From: Nevskia soli DSM 19509
GTDB taxonomy: Bacteria; Pseudomonadota; Gammaproteobacteria; Nevskiales; Nevskiaceae
NCBI RefSeq assembly: GCF_000711955.1
Contig: NZ_JONR01000001.1
Coordinates: forward strand, 1 to 64,000
DNA length: 64,000 nt
Reading direction: 5' to 3'
The notes beneath the pieces are model-generated. The model saw only the letters and a program-made list of their open reading frames with translations, was not told the origin of the DNA and ran no database searches. A program made the position numbers and the translations under genes. This document shows, one piece after another, positions 43,133 through 51,128 of the stretch; positions within the stretch are counted from its first letter, which is position 1; every line of letters begins with the position of its first letter.

Positions 43133-45447
43133 ATAACTGCATCGCATTGATCCGCTTCGGCGCCCTGGCCCTGAGCCTGGCACTCGTCGCCTGCGGCAGC
43201 AGCAGCGCGCCGGTGACGCAGGCGAGCGGCACTGGAAGCAGCTCCTCTGGCGGTGCCTCTTCTTCGAGCGGCGGTGTTGCCGCAACCACCTGCGAGGGCG
43301 CCGACGCCACGCACAAGAACGTGTATTTCGGCGACATGCACGTGCACACCCTGTATTCGATCGACGCCTATTTCTTCAACGGCCTCAACGGGCCGCGCGA
43401 GGCTTACCGCTTCGCCCAGGGCGAGCGGGAGAGCCTGCCGGCTGGGGAGAGCGATCCGTATACGGCGGGGCGCCAGATCCAGCTCGACCGGCCGCTGGAC
43501 TTCGCCGCGGTTACCGACCACTCCGATTTCCTCGGCGACTGGCGCCTGCTGTGCCAGGTCGACGGCGCCCTGCCCATCGGCATCAACCCCGTGTGCAACC
43601 TCGTCGGCAACTACCTGCGCACCAATGTCACCGATATCGTCAACGGCGGCGCTCCCCCGGCCTTCTACATCCTGACCACCGCCGCCGCGCCGCTGCCGGC
43701 GACGGTGCTGCCCTGGCAGGACGAGCTGAATATCGCCGACGACGAGAACAAGCCCTGCGCCTTCACCACCTTTCCGGGCTTCGAGTGGACCTCGCAGTTC
43801 CACAACCAGATGATCCACCGCGACGCCTACTTCGCCGGCACCAGCCGGCCGCAGGACGTGCCGCACGTCTCCACGCTGACCGACATCACGGCGCAGACCT
43901 CGGACAACACCAACGACGACTGGCGCCTGTACGACTGGCTGGACCAGAACTGCGATCCGCTCAAGGGCTGCCAGACCATGAGCATCCCGCACAACTCCAA
44001 CCAGAGCGCGGGCGGCATGTACCTGCCGCGTGATCCGGTCAGCGGCCTGCCCGCCGGCCGCGACGGCAAGGCGCTGACGCTGGCCGATGCGCAGTTGCGT
44101 GCGAAGTACGACCGCGTCATCGAAATCCACCAGCACAAGGGCAATTCCGAGTGTGGCGTCGGCCTGGGAATCTACGAGACCAGTCTCGACCCCAGTTGCA
44201 CGCTGGAGCCGGCCAAGAACGTCTGCCGCGGCCTGCCGCAGGATCCGCCGGAGTGCGCGCAGGTATGTACAGGCAACGCCGCCACCGATCCGGATTTCTG
44301 CCGCCTGCGGACCGCGCCGACCTATGCCACCGGCGTGTGCCAGTACGAGGGCCGCAACGGCGCATCCGGACCGGACACGAAGTGCGTGGCGCCGCTGGAC
44401 ATGGCCCGCAACATCCTGGCCGATGGCCTGGCCATCGACGACGTGCTCGGCGTGGACCCGATGAAGATGGCTTTCATCGGCTCTTCCGACACCCACAACG
44501 GCGATCCGGGCGACGTGCATGAAAGCAATTACCCGGGCCACGGCGGCGTGCTCGACGACGATCCGCAGACCCAGCTGGGTTACTGGACCTGTGCCAAGAG
44601 CAGCGAAGACCCGGCCGATCCGGCGCACTGCACCGACCGCCAGTTCCAGGACCGTGCCCGCGGCTTCAATCCTGGCGGCCTGGCCGGCGTGTGGGCGCCG
44701 GAGAATACGCGCGCCTCGGTATGGTCGGCCTTGCAGCGCGGCGAGAGTTTCGCCACCTCCGGCCCGCGCATCCGCATCCGCACCGTGGCCAGCTGGACCG
44801 TGCCGCCCGCCGACATCTGCGACCGCCTCAGCGCCGGCGACAACCCGGTGGATACGGGGGAGATGCAGGGCGCGGTGATGGGCGGCGACCTGACTGCAGG
44901 CGGCAGCGGCGCACCCTACGTGGTGGTCTGGGCCCAGCAGGATCCAGGCGGCGCCGAGCCCGGCCTGCCGCTGCAGAAGCTCGATGTGGTGAAGGGATGG
45001 AGCGATTCGATGGGGCCGCACGTCCAGGTCTACGACGGCGTGGCGAAAACCAGTGCTCCGGTGCTGCCGCCGTCCACCAAGGACTGCGGCGCGGTGACCG
45101 CCGGCCATCCCGAACGCCTGTGCGCGGTGTGGCATGATCCGGACTTCAAACCGCAGCAGCGCGCCTACTGGTATGCGCGCGCCTTCGAGGTGCCGAGCTG
45201 CCGCTGGAGCACGCAGCTGTGCGTGGCCAATCAGGTCGATTGCGGCAAGCTCGATTCGGCCAACGGCATGTTCCCGGCGAGTTCAGGCAAGCAGGGCTAC
45301 GAGGGTTGCTGCCGCATCGAAGGCGCGCCCGGCAGCTTCCGCGGCAGCAATGCTTTCAACACCATCACCGAGCGGGCCTGGGCGTCGCCGGTCTGGTACA
45401 AGCCCGCGGCGATTGCTGCTTCCGTTGCTTCCACTTCGGGGAAATGA
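43129..45447 (+). CDS. DUF3604-family lipoprotein with PHP-like metal site
   Basis: 772 aa. A lipoprotein signal ends in LVAC-GSS (Cys about 23), followed by a Ser/Gly linker. The DUF3604 domain begins with GDMHVHTLYS (His71, His73), then DHSDFLGD (Asp130, His131), and later SSDTHNGDPG (Asp454, His456), a set of His/Asp like the PHP phosphoesterase metal centre. It should face the periplasm or outer membrane. Many cysteines in the second half suggest disulfides, which fits the parvulin and the DsbA-fold neighbours. The reaction is not established for this family, as far as I know. It overlaps genes at both ends by ATGA. Confidence 0.88.
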   Translation: MNNCIALIRFGALALSLALVACGSSSAPVTQASGTGSSSSGGASSSSGGVAATTCEGADATHKNVYFGDMHVHTLYSIDAYFFNGLNGPREAYRFAQGERESLPAGESDPYTAGRQIQLDRPLDFAAVTDHSDFLGDWRLLCQVDGALPIGINPVCNLVGNYLRTNVTDIVNGGAPPAFYILTTAAAPLPATVLPWQDELNIADDENKPCAFTTFPGFEWTSQFHNQMIHRDAYFAGTSRPQDVPHVSTLTDITAQTSDNTNDDWRLYDWLDQNCDPLKGCQTMSIPHNSNQSAGGMYLPRDPVSGLPAGRDGKALTLADAQLRAKYDRVIEIHQHKGNSECGVGLGIYETSLDPSCTLEPAKNVCRGLPQDPPECAQVCTGNAATDPDFCRLRTAPTYATGVCQYEGRNGASGPDTKCVAPLDMARNILADGLAIDDVLGVDPMKMAFIGSSDTHNGDPGDVHESNYPGHGGVLDDDPQTQLGYWTCAKSSEDPADPAHCTDRQFQDRARGFNPGGLAGVWAPENTRASVWSALQRGESFATSGPRIRIRTVASWTVPPADICDRLSAGDNPVDTGEMQGAVMGGDLTAGGSGAPYVVVWAQQDPGGAEPGLPLQKLDVVKGWSDSMGPHVQVYDGVAKTSAPVLPPSTKDCGAVTAGHPERLCAVWHDPDFKPQQRAYWYARAFEVPSCRWSTQLCVANQVDCGKLDSANGMFPASSGKQGYEGCCRIEGAPGSFRGSNAFNTITERAWASPVWYKPAAIAASVASTSGK

Positions 45448-45722
45448 AGATGCTCGACAACAAGGCGCTGTGGCTGGCGCAGAACCTGGCCTTGATTGCT
45501 TTCTGGCTGGCGGCATTGGCTCTGCTCGTACTGGGGCAAAGCAGTCACTGGCTGGTGCTGGTGGCGGCCGTGATCCTGGCGGCACACGTACTGGAGGTGC
45601 CGCTGGCCTTCATGGTCCTGCGTGGACGCGGGGCCGCACCCTTGCGCGTGTCGCTGATGACGTTGGTATTCGGCTACACCTGGTGGCTGCCGGCCCGCCG
45701 CGGCATCTACGCACTGCGCTGA
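45444..45722 (+). CDS. Small membrane protein, three predicted helices
   Basis: 92 aa from the ATG at 45444, which overlaps the DUF3604 stop as ATGA. Hydrophobic stretches at about residues 10-31 (WLAQNLALIAFWLAALALLVLG is the region), 35-56 and 69-80, ending FGYTWWLPARRGIYALR. It vaguely recalls small TMEM254/DUF4499-like proteins, but I cannot confirm a family. It lies between the lipoprotein and the dehydrogenase gene with a 2-bp gap to the latter, so it is firmly part of the operon. Its function is unknown; a membrane anchor or substrate-handling role is possible. Confidence 0.7.
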   Translation: MKMLDNKALWLAQNLALIAFWLAALALLVLGQSSHWLVLVAAVILAAHVLEVPLAFMVLRGRGAAPLRVSLMTLVFGYTWWLPARRGIYALR

Positions 45723-45724
45723 GC

Positions 45725-46534
45725 ATGGCCATGCGGGATTTCCGTGACAAGCTGGTACTGGTCACCGGGGCCAGCAGCGGCATCGGCGAAGCCCTGGCCC
45801 TGGCCTTTGCCGGCGAAGGCGCCCGTCTGGTGCTGACGGCGCGCGACGCGGAGCGGCTGGAGGCGGTGCGCCGGCGCTGCTCAGCCCTGGGTGCGGATGT
45901 CGTCACCCACGCGGCCGAGCTGACCGACGAAGCCCAGGTGCAGGCGCTGGCGGACCAGGTGCATGGCCGCGATGCCGCACTCGACGTGCTGGTCAACAAT
46001 GCCGGCGTGGTGATGGGCGGCTTCTGCTGGGAGGTGGAGCCGGCCGACTGGCGACGCCTGCATGAGATCAACGTGATGGGCGTGGTGCACGGCATCCGCG
46101 CCTTCGTGCCGCGCATGATCGCGCGCGGGCAGGGCGGTCATGTTGTCAACATGGCCTCGGTTGCCGGCTTCGCCGGCACCAGCGGCATGGGGACGTACAG
46201 CGCCAGCAAGTTCGCCGTGGTGGGCCTGTCGGAGTCGCTGCGCGCCGAACTGCACCGTCATCGCATCGGCGTCAGCGTCATCTGTCCGGGCTTCGTCAAG
46301 ACGCCGATCCAGGGCAAGGTCAAGCTGGTCGGCGCGCTCGACAGCCCGCGCGCCCGCGAACGGGTGAACGGGGATTTCGAGCGTACCAGGCTGCTGCCGG
46401 AGGCCGTGGCCAAACGCACGCTCACCGCCATCCGCCGCAACGAGGCCCTGGCTTCGATCGGACGCGAAGCGGTGATGGCGCGCACCCTCAAGCGCTGGGC
46501 GCCGGGCCTGCTCGAGCGCGTGCTGCGGGGATGA
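45725..46534 (+). CDS. Short-chain dehydrogenase/reductase
   Basis: 269-aa classical SDR. The nucleotide-binding motif TGASSGIGEALALAFAGEG is at about residues 14-32, NNAGVVMGG near 91, and the catalytic Ser-Tyr-Lys reads MASVAGFAG then YSASKFAVV. The residues after the second strand (ARDAERLE) favour NADP over NAD. Oxidises or reduces an alcohol/ketone in the cytoplasm. The start at 45725 is 2 bp after the previous stop; an ATG two codons on is also possible. The C-terminal extension with RRNEALASIGREAVMARTLKRW is typical of SDRs acting on bulky hydrophobic compounds. Confidence 0.92.
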   Translation: MAMRDFRDKLVLVTGASSGIGEALALAFAGEGARLVLTARDAERLEAVRRRCSALGADVVTHAAELTDEAQVQALADQVHGRDAALDVLVNNAGVVMGGFCWEVEPADWRRLHEINVMGVVHGIRAFVPRMIARGQGGHVVNMASVAGFAGTSGMGTYSASKFAVVGLSESLRAELHRHRIGVSVICPGFVKTPIQGKVKLVGALDSPRARERVNGDFERTRLLPEAVAKRTLTAIRRNEALASIGREAVMARTLKRWAPGLLERVLRG

Positions 46535-46538
46535 GGCG

Positions 46539-47660
46539 ATGAGCGCGACCGAAAACAGCTACCTCCTCTACGCCCTGCCGCATTCCCTGTACAGCGGCAA
46601 AGCGCGCAGCTACCTGCGCTACAAGGGCATCCCCTACCGCGAGAAGGTCTCGACCCTGCGGCTCTTCTACAAGGTCATCATTCCGCGCACCGGCGTGAAG
46701 TACATTCCCGTGCTGCACAGCCCAGATGACGTGGTGGTGCAGGACACCAGCGACATCATCGACTTCCTCGAGGCCCGCTTCCCCAGGGATCCGGTCTATC
46801 CGCAAACGCCGCGGCAGAAGCTGGTGAGTCTGCTGTTCGAGTTGTATGGCGACGAATGGCTGCTGCTGCCGGCCATGCACTACCGCTGGAGCTTCTGGCA
46901 CGAGAAGGCCCACATCAACGACGTGCTCGAGCATTTCGGCATGCTGCTGTCGCCGCGCGCGCCGCGCCTGCTGCGCCGTCAGGTTGGCAAGCGTTTCTGC
47001 CGGCCTTTCAGCGGTTCCCTGCCGCTGCTCGGCATCCATCCGCACAACATTCCGGCGCTGGAGTCCTGGTACGGGTCGTTCATGCGCGACATGGATGCGC
47101 ACTTCGCCCGACACCCCTACCTGCTGGGCGGCCGCGCCAGCATCGGCGACTTCGGCCTGATGGGGCCGCTCTACGCCCACCTCGGCCGCGATTTCTATCC
47201 CAAGTCCCTGATGCAGGCGCAGGCGCCGCACCTCTATGAATGGGTGCAGCGCATGAACCACGCACCGCAGCCCACGCAGTTCCTGGCGAACGATGCGGTG
47301 CCGGAAACCCTGCTGCCGGTGCTGCGGAGCATGTTCGCCGAGCATTTCCCGGTGCTGCTCGACACCGTGCGCCGGCTCGAAACCTGGCTGGAGGAAAATC
47401 CGGAGCGGCGCATCCCGCGCGTCATCGGTGAGCACGAGTTCAGCCTCGGCGGCGTGAAGGCGGTGCGGAAGATCTTCCCCTATGCGCAATGGATGCTGCA
47501 GCGCCCGCTGGATTTCTATCAGTCCTTGCGGGGCGAGGACAAGGAATCCGTGGACGCCCTGCTGCGTGAAGTCGGCGGCTTCGACGCGATGCAGACCCGT
47601 ATCGGGCATCGCCTGAGCCGCATACAGAACCGGCTTGTCGCGGATGCTCCGCGGGCATGA
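46539..47660 (+). CDS. Long glutathione S-transferase-like protein, first of tandem pair
   Basis: 373 aa, much longer than ordinary GSTs (about 200-230). The N-terminal thioredoxin-like domain reads YLLYALPHSLYSGKARSYLR, then the cis-Pro block GVKYIPVL and the SNAIL-equivalent VQDTSDIIDFLEARFP. The C-terminal helical domain has YLLGGRASIGDFGLMGPLYAHL. An additional C-terminal segment of about 130 residues follows (from about 250) without a motif I recognise. It shares the layout and the motif DEWLLLPAMHYRWS with the next gene, so the two are paralogues. It starts 4 bp after the SDR stop and overlaps the next gene by ATGA. Confidence 0.85.
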   Translation: MSATENSYLLYALPHSLYSGKARSYLRYKGIPYREKVSTLRLFYKVIIPRTGVKYIPVLHSPDDVVVQDTSDIIDFLEARFPRDPVYPQTPRQKLVSLLFELYGDEWLLLPAMHYRWSFWHEKAHINDVLEHFGMLLSPRAPRLLRRQVGKRFCRPFSGSLPLLGIHPHNIPALESWYGSFMRDMDAHFARHPYLLGGRASIGDFGLMGPLYAHLGRDFYPKSLMQAQAPHLYEWVQRMNHAPQPTQFLANDAVPETLLPVLRSMFAEHFPVLLDTVRRLETWLEENPERRIPRVIGEHEFSLGGVKAVRKIFPYAQWMLQRPLDFYQSLRGEDKESVDALLREVGGFDAMQTRIGHRLSRIQNRLVADAPRA

Positions 47661-48841
47661 GTGCCGTATCCGCTCCGGCCGAGCCTTATACGCTATACCT
47701 ATTCTGGATCTCCTATTTCAGCGGCAAGATGCAGGCTTACTTGCGCTACAAGGAAATTCCACACCGCACGGTCGAGCCGAAATGGCGCGGTGAACTGCTG
47801 CACGAAGTCTACGCCAACACTGGCCTGATGAAAGTCCCCGTGGTGCGCACGCCGCAGGGCGAATGGCTGGCCGACAGCACGCCGATGATCGACTGGTTCG
47901 AGGCGCGGCATCCGCTGGGCGGGGTGATTCCGGAGGACCCCCTGCAGGCCTTCTTCTGCCGCCTGGTCGAGGACTATGCCGACGAGTGGCTGTGGCGCCC
48001 GGCGCTGCACTACCGCTGGAGCTATGCCGCCGACGCTCATGCCCTGTCGCGCCGCTTCGCCGAAACCTTCCTGTCCGACCAGCCGATGCCGCGCGCGATG
48101 ACCGCGGCCATGGCGCGCAACCGCCAGCACCGGATCTATGTCGCCGGCGACGGCATCACTGCCGCGACGCGGCCGCACGTGGAATCGATCTACCTGGATA
48201 CGCTGGACCGCCTGCAGGCGATCTTCGAGCGGCGGCCGTTCCTGCTTGGCGCGCGGCCTTGTCTGGCGGATTTCGGCTTCTTCGCCTCGATGTTCCGCCA
48301 CTTCAGCCGGGACCCCACGCCGAGCCTGATCATGCAGCAGCGTGCGCCGGCGGTGTTCGAATGGGTGGCGCGGCTGTGGAACGCCCGGCACAGCGCCACG
48401 CGGGGTGAGTGGTATGCGCCCGGCTCCCTGCCGCATGACTGGCTGCCGCTGCTGCGCGATATCGGCAGCGGTTACCTGCCGTATCTGCATGCCAACGCCC
48501 TGGCCTGGCGCGAGGGTCGTTCGCGCTTCGATGTCGCAGTGCAGGGAACGCGCTATCGCAACTTGCCGGTGGTGCAATACCGTGTCTGGTGCCGCGAGCG
48601 CCTGCAGCAGCACTTCGCCGCGCTGCCGGAGGAGGCGAGGGCGCCGGTGGAGGAGTTGCTGGCGGCGACCGGCGCCTTGCAGCCGCTGCTCGCCGACGGC
48701 AGCATCGCTTCCGGCCTGTACACGGACACGGTACCGCCGCTGTGCCGGCCGCGCGCGGTGGGCATGATGGAGCGCTTGCGGCTTTTCGTCACCGGCACCC
48801 ATTGGCAGGTCCCCGGCGCGCCGAAGCACCCGGTGCCCTGA
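47657..48841 (+). CDS. Long glutathione S-transferase-like protein, second of tandem pair
   Basis: 394 aa. N-terminal domain YTLYLFWISYFSGKMQAYLR, cis-Pro block LMKVPVVRT, and STPMIDWFEARHP. The middle block DEWLWRPALHYRWS matches DEWLLLPAMHYRWS in the preceding protein, and PFLLGARPCLADFGFFASMFRH is the C-terminal-domain motif. It also has a long C-terminal extension. Tandem long GSTs with diverged sequence suggest a heterodimer or two different steps on one substrate. Cytoplasmic. It ends 16 bp before the alkylsulfatase gene. Confidence 0.85.
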   Translation: MSAVSAPAEPYTLYLFWISYFSGKMQAYLRYKEIPHRTVEPKWRGELLHEVYANTGLMKVPVVRTPQGEWLADSTPMIDWFEARHPLGGVIPEDPLQAFFCRLVEDYADEWLWRPALHYRWSYAADAHALSRRFAETFLSDQPMPRAMTAAMARNRQHRIYVAGDGITAATRPHVESIYLDTLDRLQAIFERRPFLLGARPCLADFGFFASMFRHFSRDPTPSLIMQQRAPAVFEWVARLWNARHSATRGEWYAPGSLPHDWLPLLRDIGSGYLPYLHANALAWREGRSRFDVAVQGTRYRNLPVVQYRVWCRERLQQHFAALPEEARAPVEELLAATGALQPLLADGSIASGLYTDTVPPLCRPRAVGMMERLRLFVTGTHWQVPGAPKHPVP

Positions 48842-48857
48842 ACGGAGTCGAGCGTCC

Positions 48858-50588
48858 ATGCGCAAGCCTTTCCTGATCCCGCTTCTGTTCCTGTCTGCCT
48901 GGGTGCTCGCCGCCTGCGGCCATTCGCAGTCCGGTGTGCCGGCAGCGGTCGCCGCGCCCACACCACAGGCGCTGCTCGCGCACAGCGAGGAATTCAAGCC
49001 GGGCGTGATCAAGGTCACCGACGGCGTCTATGTCGCGGTCGGCTACGGCATCGCCAATTCCATCCTGCTGGAGGGCGGCGACGGCGCCATCGTGGTGGAC
49101 ACCATGGAATCGGTGGAGTCGGCGCGCAAGGTCCTGGCCGAATTCCGCAAGGTCAGCGACAAGCCGATCAAGGCTATCGTCTATACCCATTCGCATCCGG
49201 ACCATGTCGGCGGCGCCGCCGCCTTCGTGCCGCCCGGTACGAGCGTGCCGATCTACGCCCAGGAAGACGTGGCGGCCAATATGGACAAGATCGCTTCCGA
49301 ACTGCAGCCGGTGATCACGCGGCGCTCGCTGCGCATGTACGGCGCGCAGTTGCCGCCGGAGGAGCGGGTCAACCTGGGCATTGGCGGCTTTCTCGACCTC
49401 CAGGAGGGTTCCACCGTCGGCACCCTGCGCCCGACGCGCACCTTCCGTGACCAGCTGGAGGACACCGTCGCCGGTATCCATTTCCAGCTGGTGCACGCGC
49501 CGGGTGAGACCGAGGACCAGCTGTTCATGTGGCTGCCGGAGCGCGGCGTACTGCTCTGCGGCGACGATTTCTACAAGTCTTTCCCCAACCTCTATACCAT
49601 CCGCGGCACCGGCTACCGTGACCCCAAGCTGTGGGCCGCCTCGCTCGACCGCATGCGCGCGCTGCACCCGCGATTCCTGGTGCCGAGCCACACGCGTCCG
49701 CTGTCCGGCACCGCAGCCATCGATGCGGCCCTGACCGATTACCGCGACGCCATCCGCTACGTCTACGACCAGACCATCCGCCTGATGAACCAGGGCCTGC
49801 TGCCGGATGAGATCGCCGCGCGGGTGCAGCTGCCGCCGCACCTGGCGGCTTCGCCCTGGCTGCAGCCGTTCTACGGCAAGCCGTCGTGGAGCGCCAAGTC
49901 CATCTTCGGCGGCACCCTGGGCTGGTACAGCGGTGATCCCGCCGGGCTGCAGCCGCTGGAACCGACCGACGAGGCCAGGCGCATGGTCGAGCTGGCCGGC
50001 GGGGGCGCCGCGCTGGACGAACGCATCGAGGCGGCCCTGCGCAAGCGGGACTATCAATGGGCCTTGCAGCTCAGCGGCTACGCGCTGCGCGCCGATCAGG
50101 CCGATGCGCGCGCGCGCCAAGCCCGCGGCGCGGCCCTGCGGGCACTCGGCGGTGCCGAGACCAACCCGCCGGCACGCGACTGGTACTTCGTCGCCGCGCG
50201 CGAACTGGACGGCCAGATCAAACTGCCGCAGCGCATCGTTCGGCCTACGCCGGAGATGCTGGCGGCGATGCCGCTGTCGATCTTCTTCGACGGCATGGCG
50301 GTCAACCTGCATGCCGAGGACTGCCTCGACCGCACCATCCGCACCGGCTTCGAATTCAGCGACAGCGGCGAGCGCTACACCTATATCGTGCGGCGCGGGG
50401 TGTCGGAAGTGTTGCCGGGCATCGGCGAAGACGTCGACCTGCGGGTCAGCGTCTCCGCCCAGGATTTCAAGGAAATGCTCGCCGGCATCCGCAACCCGGC
50501 CCTGTCCATCGCCACGGACTTCCATGTGCTCAAGGGCACCAAGCTGGAGTTCGCCGGCTTCATGAAGCTGTTCCAGCCGCCGGGCTAG
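48858..50588 (+). CDS. MBL-fold alkylsulfatase-type lipoprotein
   Basis: 576 aa. The signal ends LAAC-GHS (Cys about 20), a lipobox, so it is anchored on the periplasmic side. The metallo-beta-lactamase motif is THSHPDHVGG (His111, His113, Asp115, His116). The second half shows the alkylsulfatase dimerisation domain (EIAARVQLPPHLAASPWLQP, GWYSGDPAGLQPL) and a C-terminal SCP2-like substrate domain (LSIFFDGMAVNLHAEDC). SdsA1-type enzymes hydrolyse primary alkyl sulfates such as SDS. It is the last gene of the run and gives the locus a second, structurally unrelated sulfatase. Confidence 0.9.
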   Translation: MRKPFLIPLLFLSAWVLAACGHSQSGVPAAVAAPTPQALLAHSEEFKPGVIKVTDGVYVAVGYGIANSILLEGGDGAIVVDTMESVESARKVLAEFRKVSDKPIKAIVYTHSHPDHVGGAAAFVPPGTSVPIYAQEDVAANMDKIASELQPVITRRSLRMYGAQLPPEERVNLGIGGFLDLQEGSTVGTLRPTRTFRDQLEDTVAGIHFQLVHAPGETEDQLFMWLPERGVLLCGDDFYKSFPNLYTIRGTGYRDPKLWAASLDRMRALHPRFLVPSHTRPLSGTAAIDAALTDYRDAIRYVYDQTIRLMNQGLLPDEIAARVQLPPHLAASPWLQPFYGKPSWSAKSIFGGTLGWYSGDPAGLQPLEPTDEARRMVELAGGGAALDERIEAALRKRDYQWALQLSGYALRADQADARARQARGAALRALGGAETNPPARDWYFVAARELDGQIKLPQRIVRPTPEMLAAMPLSIFFDGMAVNLHAEDCLDRTIRTGFEFSDSGERYTYIVRRGVSEVLPGIGEDVDLRVSVSAQDFKEMLAGIRNPALSIATDFHVLKGTKLEFAGFMKLFQPPG

Positions 50589-50632
50589 CAGGGGCGCAGG
50601 CTCCGTCTGCTCTTCTGGATCCAGCGTTGAAA

Positions 50633-50709
50633 TGGTGCCCCCGGCCCGAATTGAACGGGCAACCTCACCCTTAGGAGGGGTGCGCTCTATCCAATTGAGC
50701 TACGGGGGC
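50633..50709 (-). tRNA. tRNA-Arg (anticodon CCT)
   Basis: On the minus strand the sequence folds as a full cloverleaf of 77 nt including an encoded CCA. The acceptor stem GCCCCCG (from 50709) pairs with CGGGGGC; the anticodon stem CACCC/GGGTG holds the loop CTCCTAA, giving CCT; the T arm contains GTTCAATTC. It reads AGG arginine codons. It is antisense to its flanking protein genes and stands alone. Confidence 0.96.
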
Positions 50710-51128
50710 GGGCGCGGGGCCGATTTTAGCAAGCTTTGACGCGATTCTTTGCACCGGATGGCACGGGGCATGCTCCGGAAATATCCCCGGCATCGGTTTT
50801 TGCTTTCCTTCCGCCGATCAGGCGCCCTTGCCCGGAGGCCGGTCGTTCGGCCATGCTTCACCCGAGGAAGGTCTTCGTCCGGCGTGGGAATCCAGGTCCG
50901 CAGCCGGGGCGGTCCGGCGGATTTGCCGTAATCGGCCGCTTGCGGAAAGACGCCATACTCGCCTCCGTGCGCGTTCGGAGGCTCGAGTCCACGCCCTCCC
51001 GAGCGGTAAACATCGCGGGCTTCGGCCTGCCGGGGGCATCGTTTTTTCGCTGTGCGTCTGCGCATTGGGCCGACGCCGGAATCACTAATAGCGGCTCGCC
51101 AAATGGCCGGGCGCGGAGGGAGAGGGTA
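50710..51128. other. Gap between tRNA-Arg and the permease gene
   Basis: About 420 bp without a convincing gene. Frames cross it on both strands but have no ribosome site or recognisable domain. A perfect 7-bp hairpin GCCTCCG-tgcgcgtt-CGGAGGC lies at 50961-50982. The permease promoter is expected here, but no clear boxes are seen. The last 20 bases are purine-rich (GGAGGGAGAGGG) and serve as the permease ribosome site. Confidence 0.4.

Noticed and set aside
50957..50998. T-arm-like sequence suggesting a second tRNA
   Set aside because: Only a hairpin and a CTCGAGTCC stretch are present; acceptor and anticodon stems cannot be formed.
50700..51065. 121-codon minus-strand frame next to tRNA-Arg
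   Set aside because: Begins inside the tRNA region, is Arg/Pro-rich, and has no ribosome site.
50633..51128. tRNA-Arg as an integration site of a mobile element
   Set aside because: No integrase, no repeated 3' end of the tRNA in the window, and neighbours look chromosomal.
51004..51128. Longer N-terminus of the APC permease in the same open frame
   Set aside because: Sequence before 51129 is not membrane-protein-like and the ribosome site lies directly before 51129.
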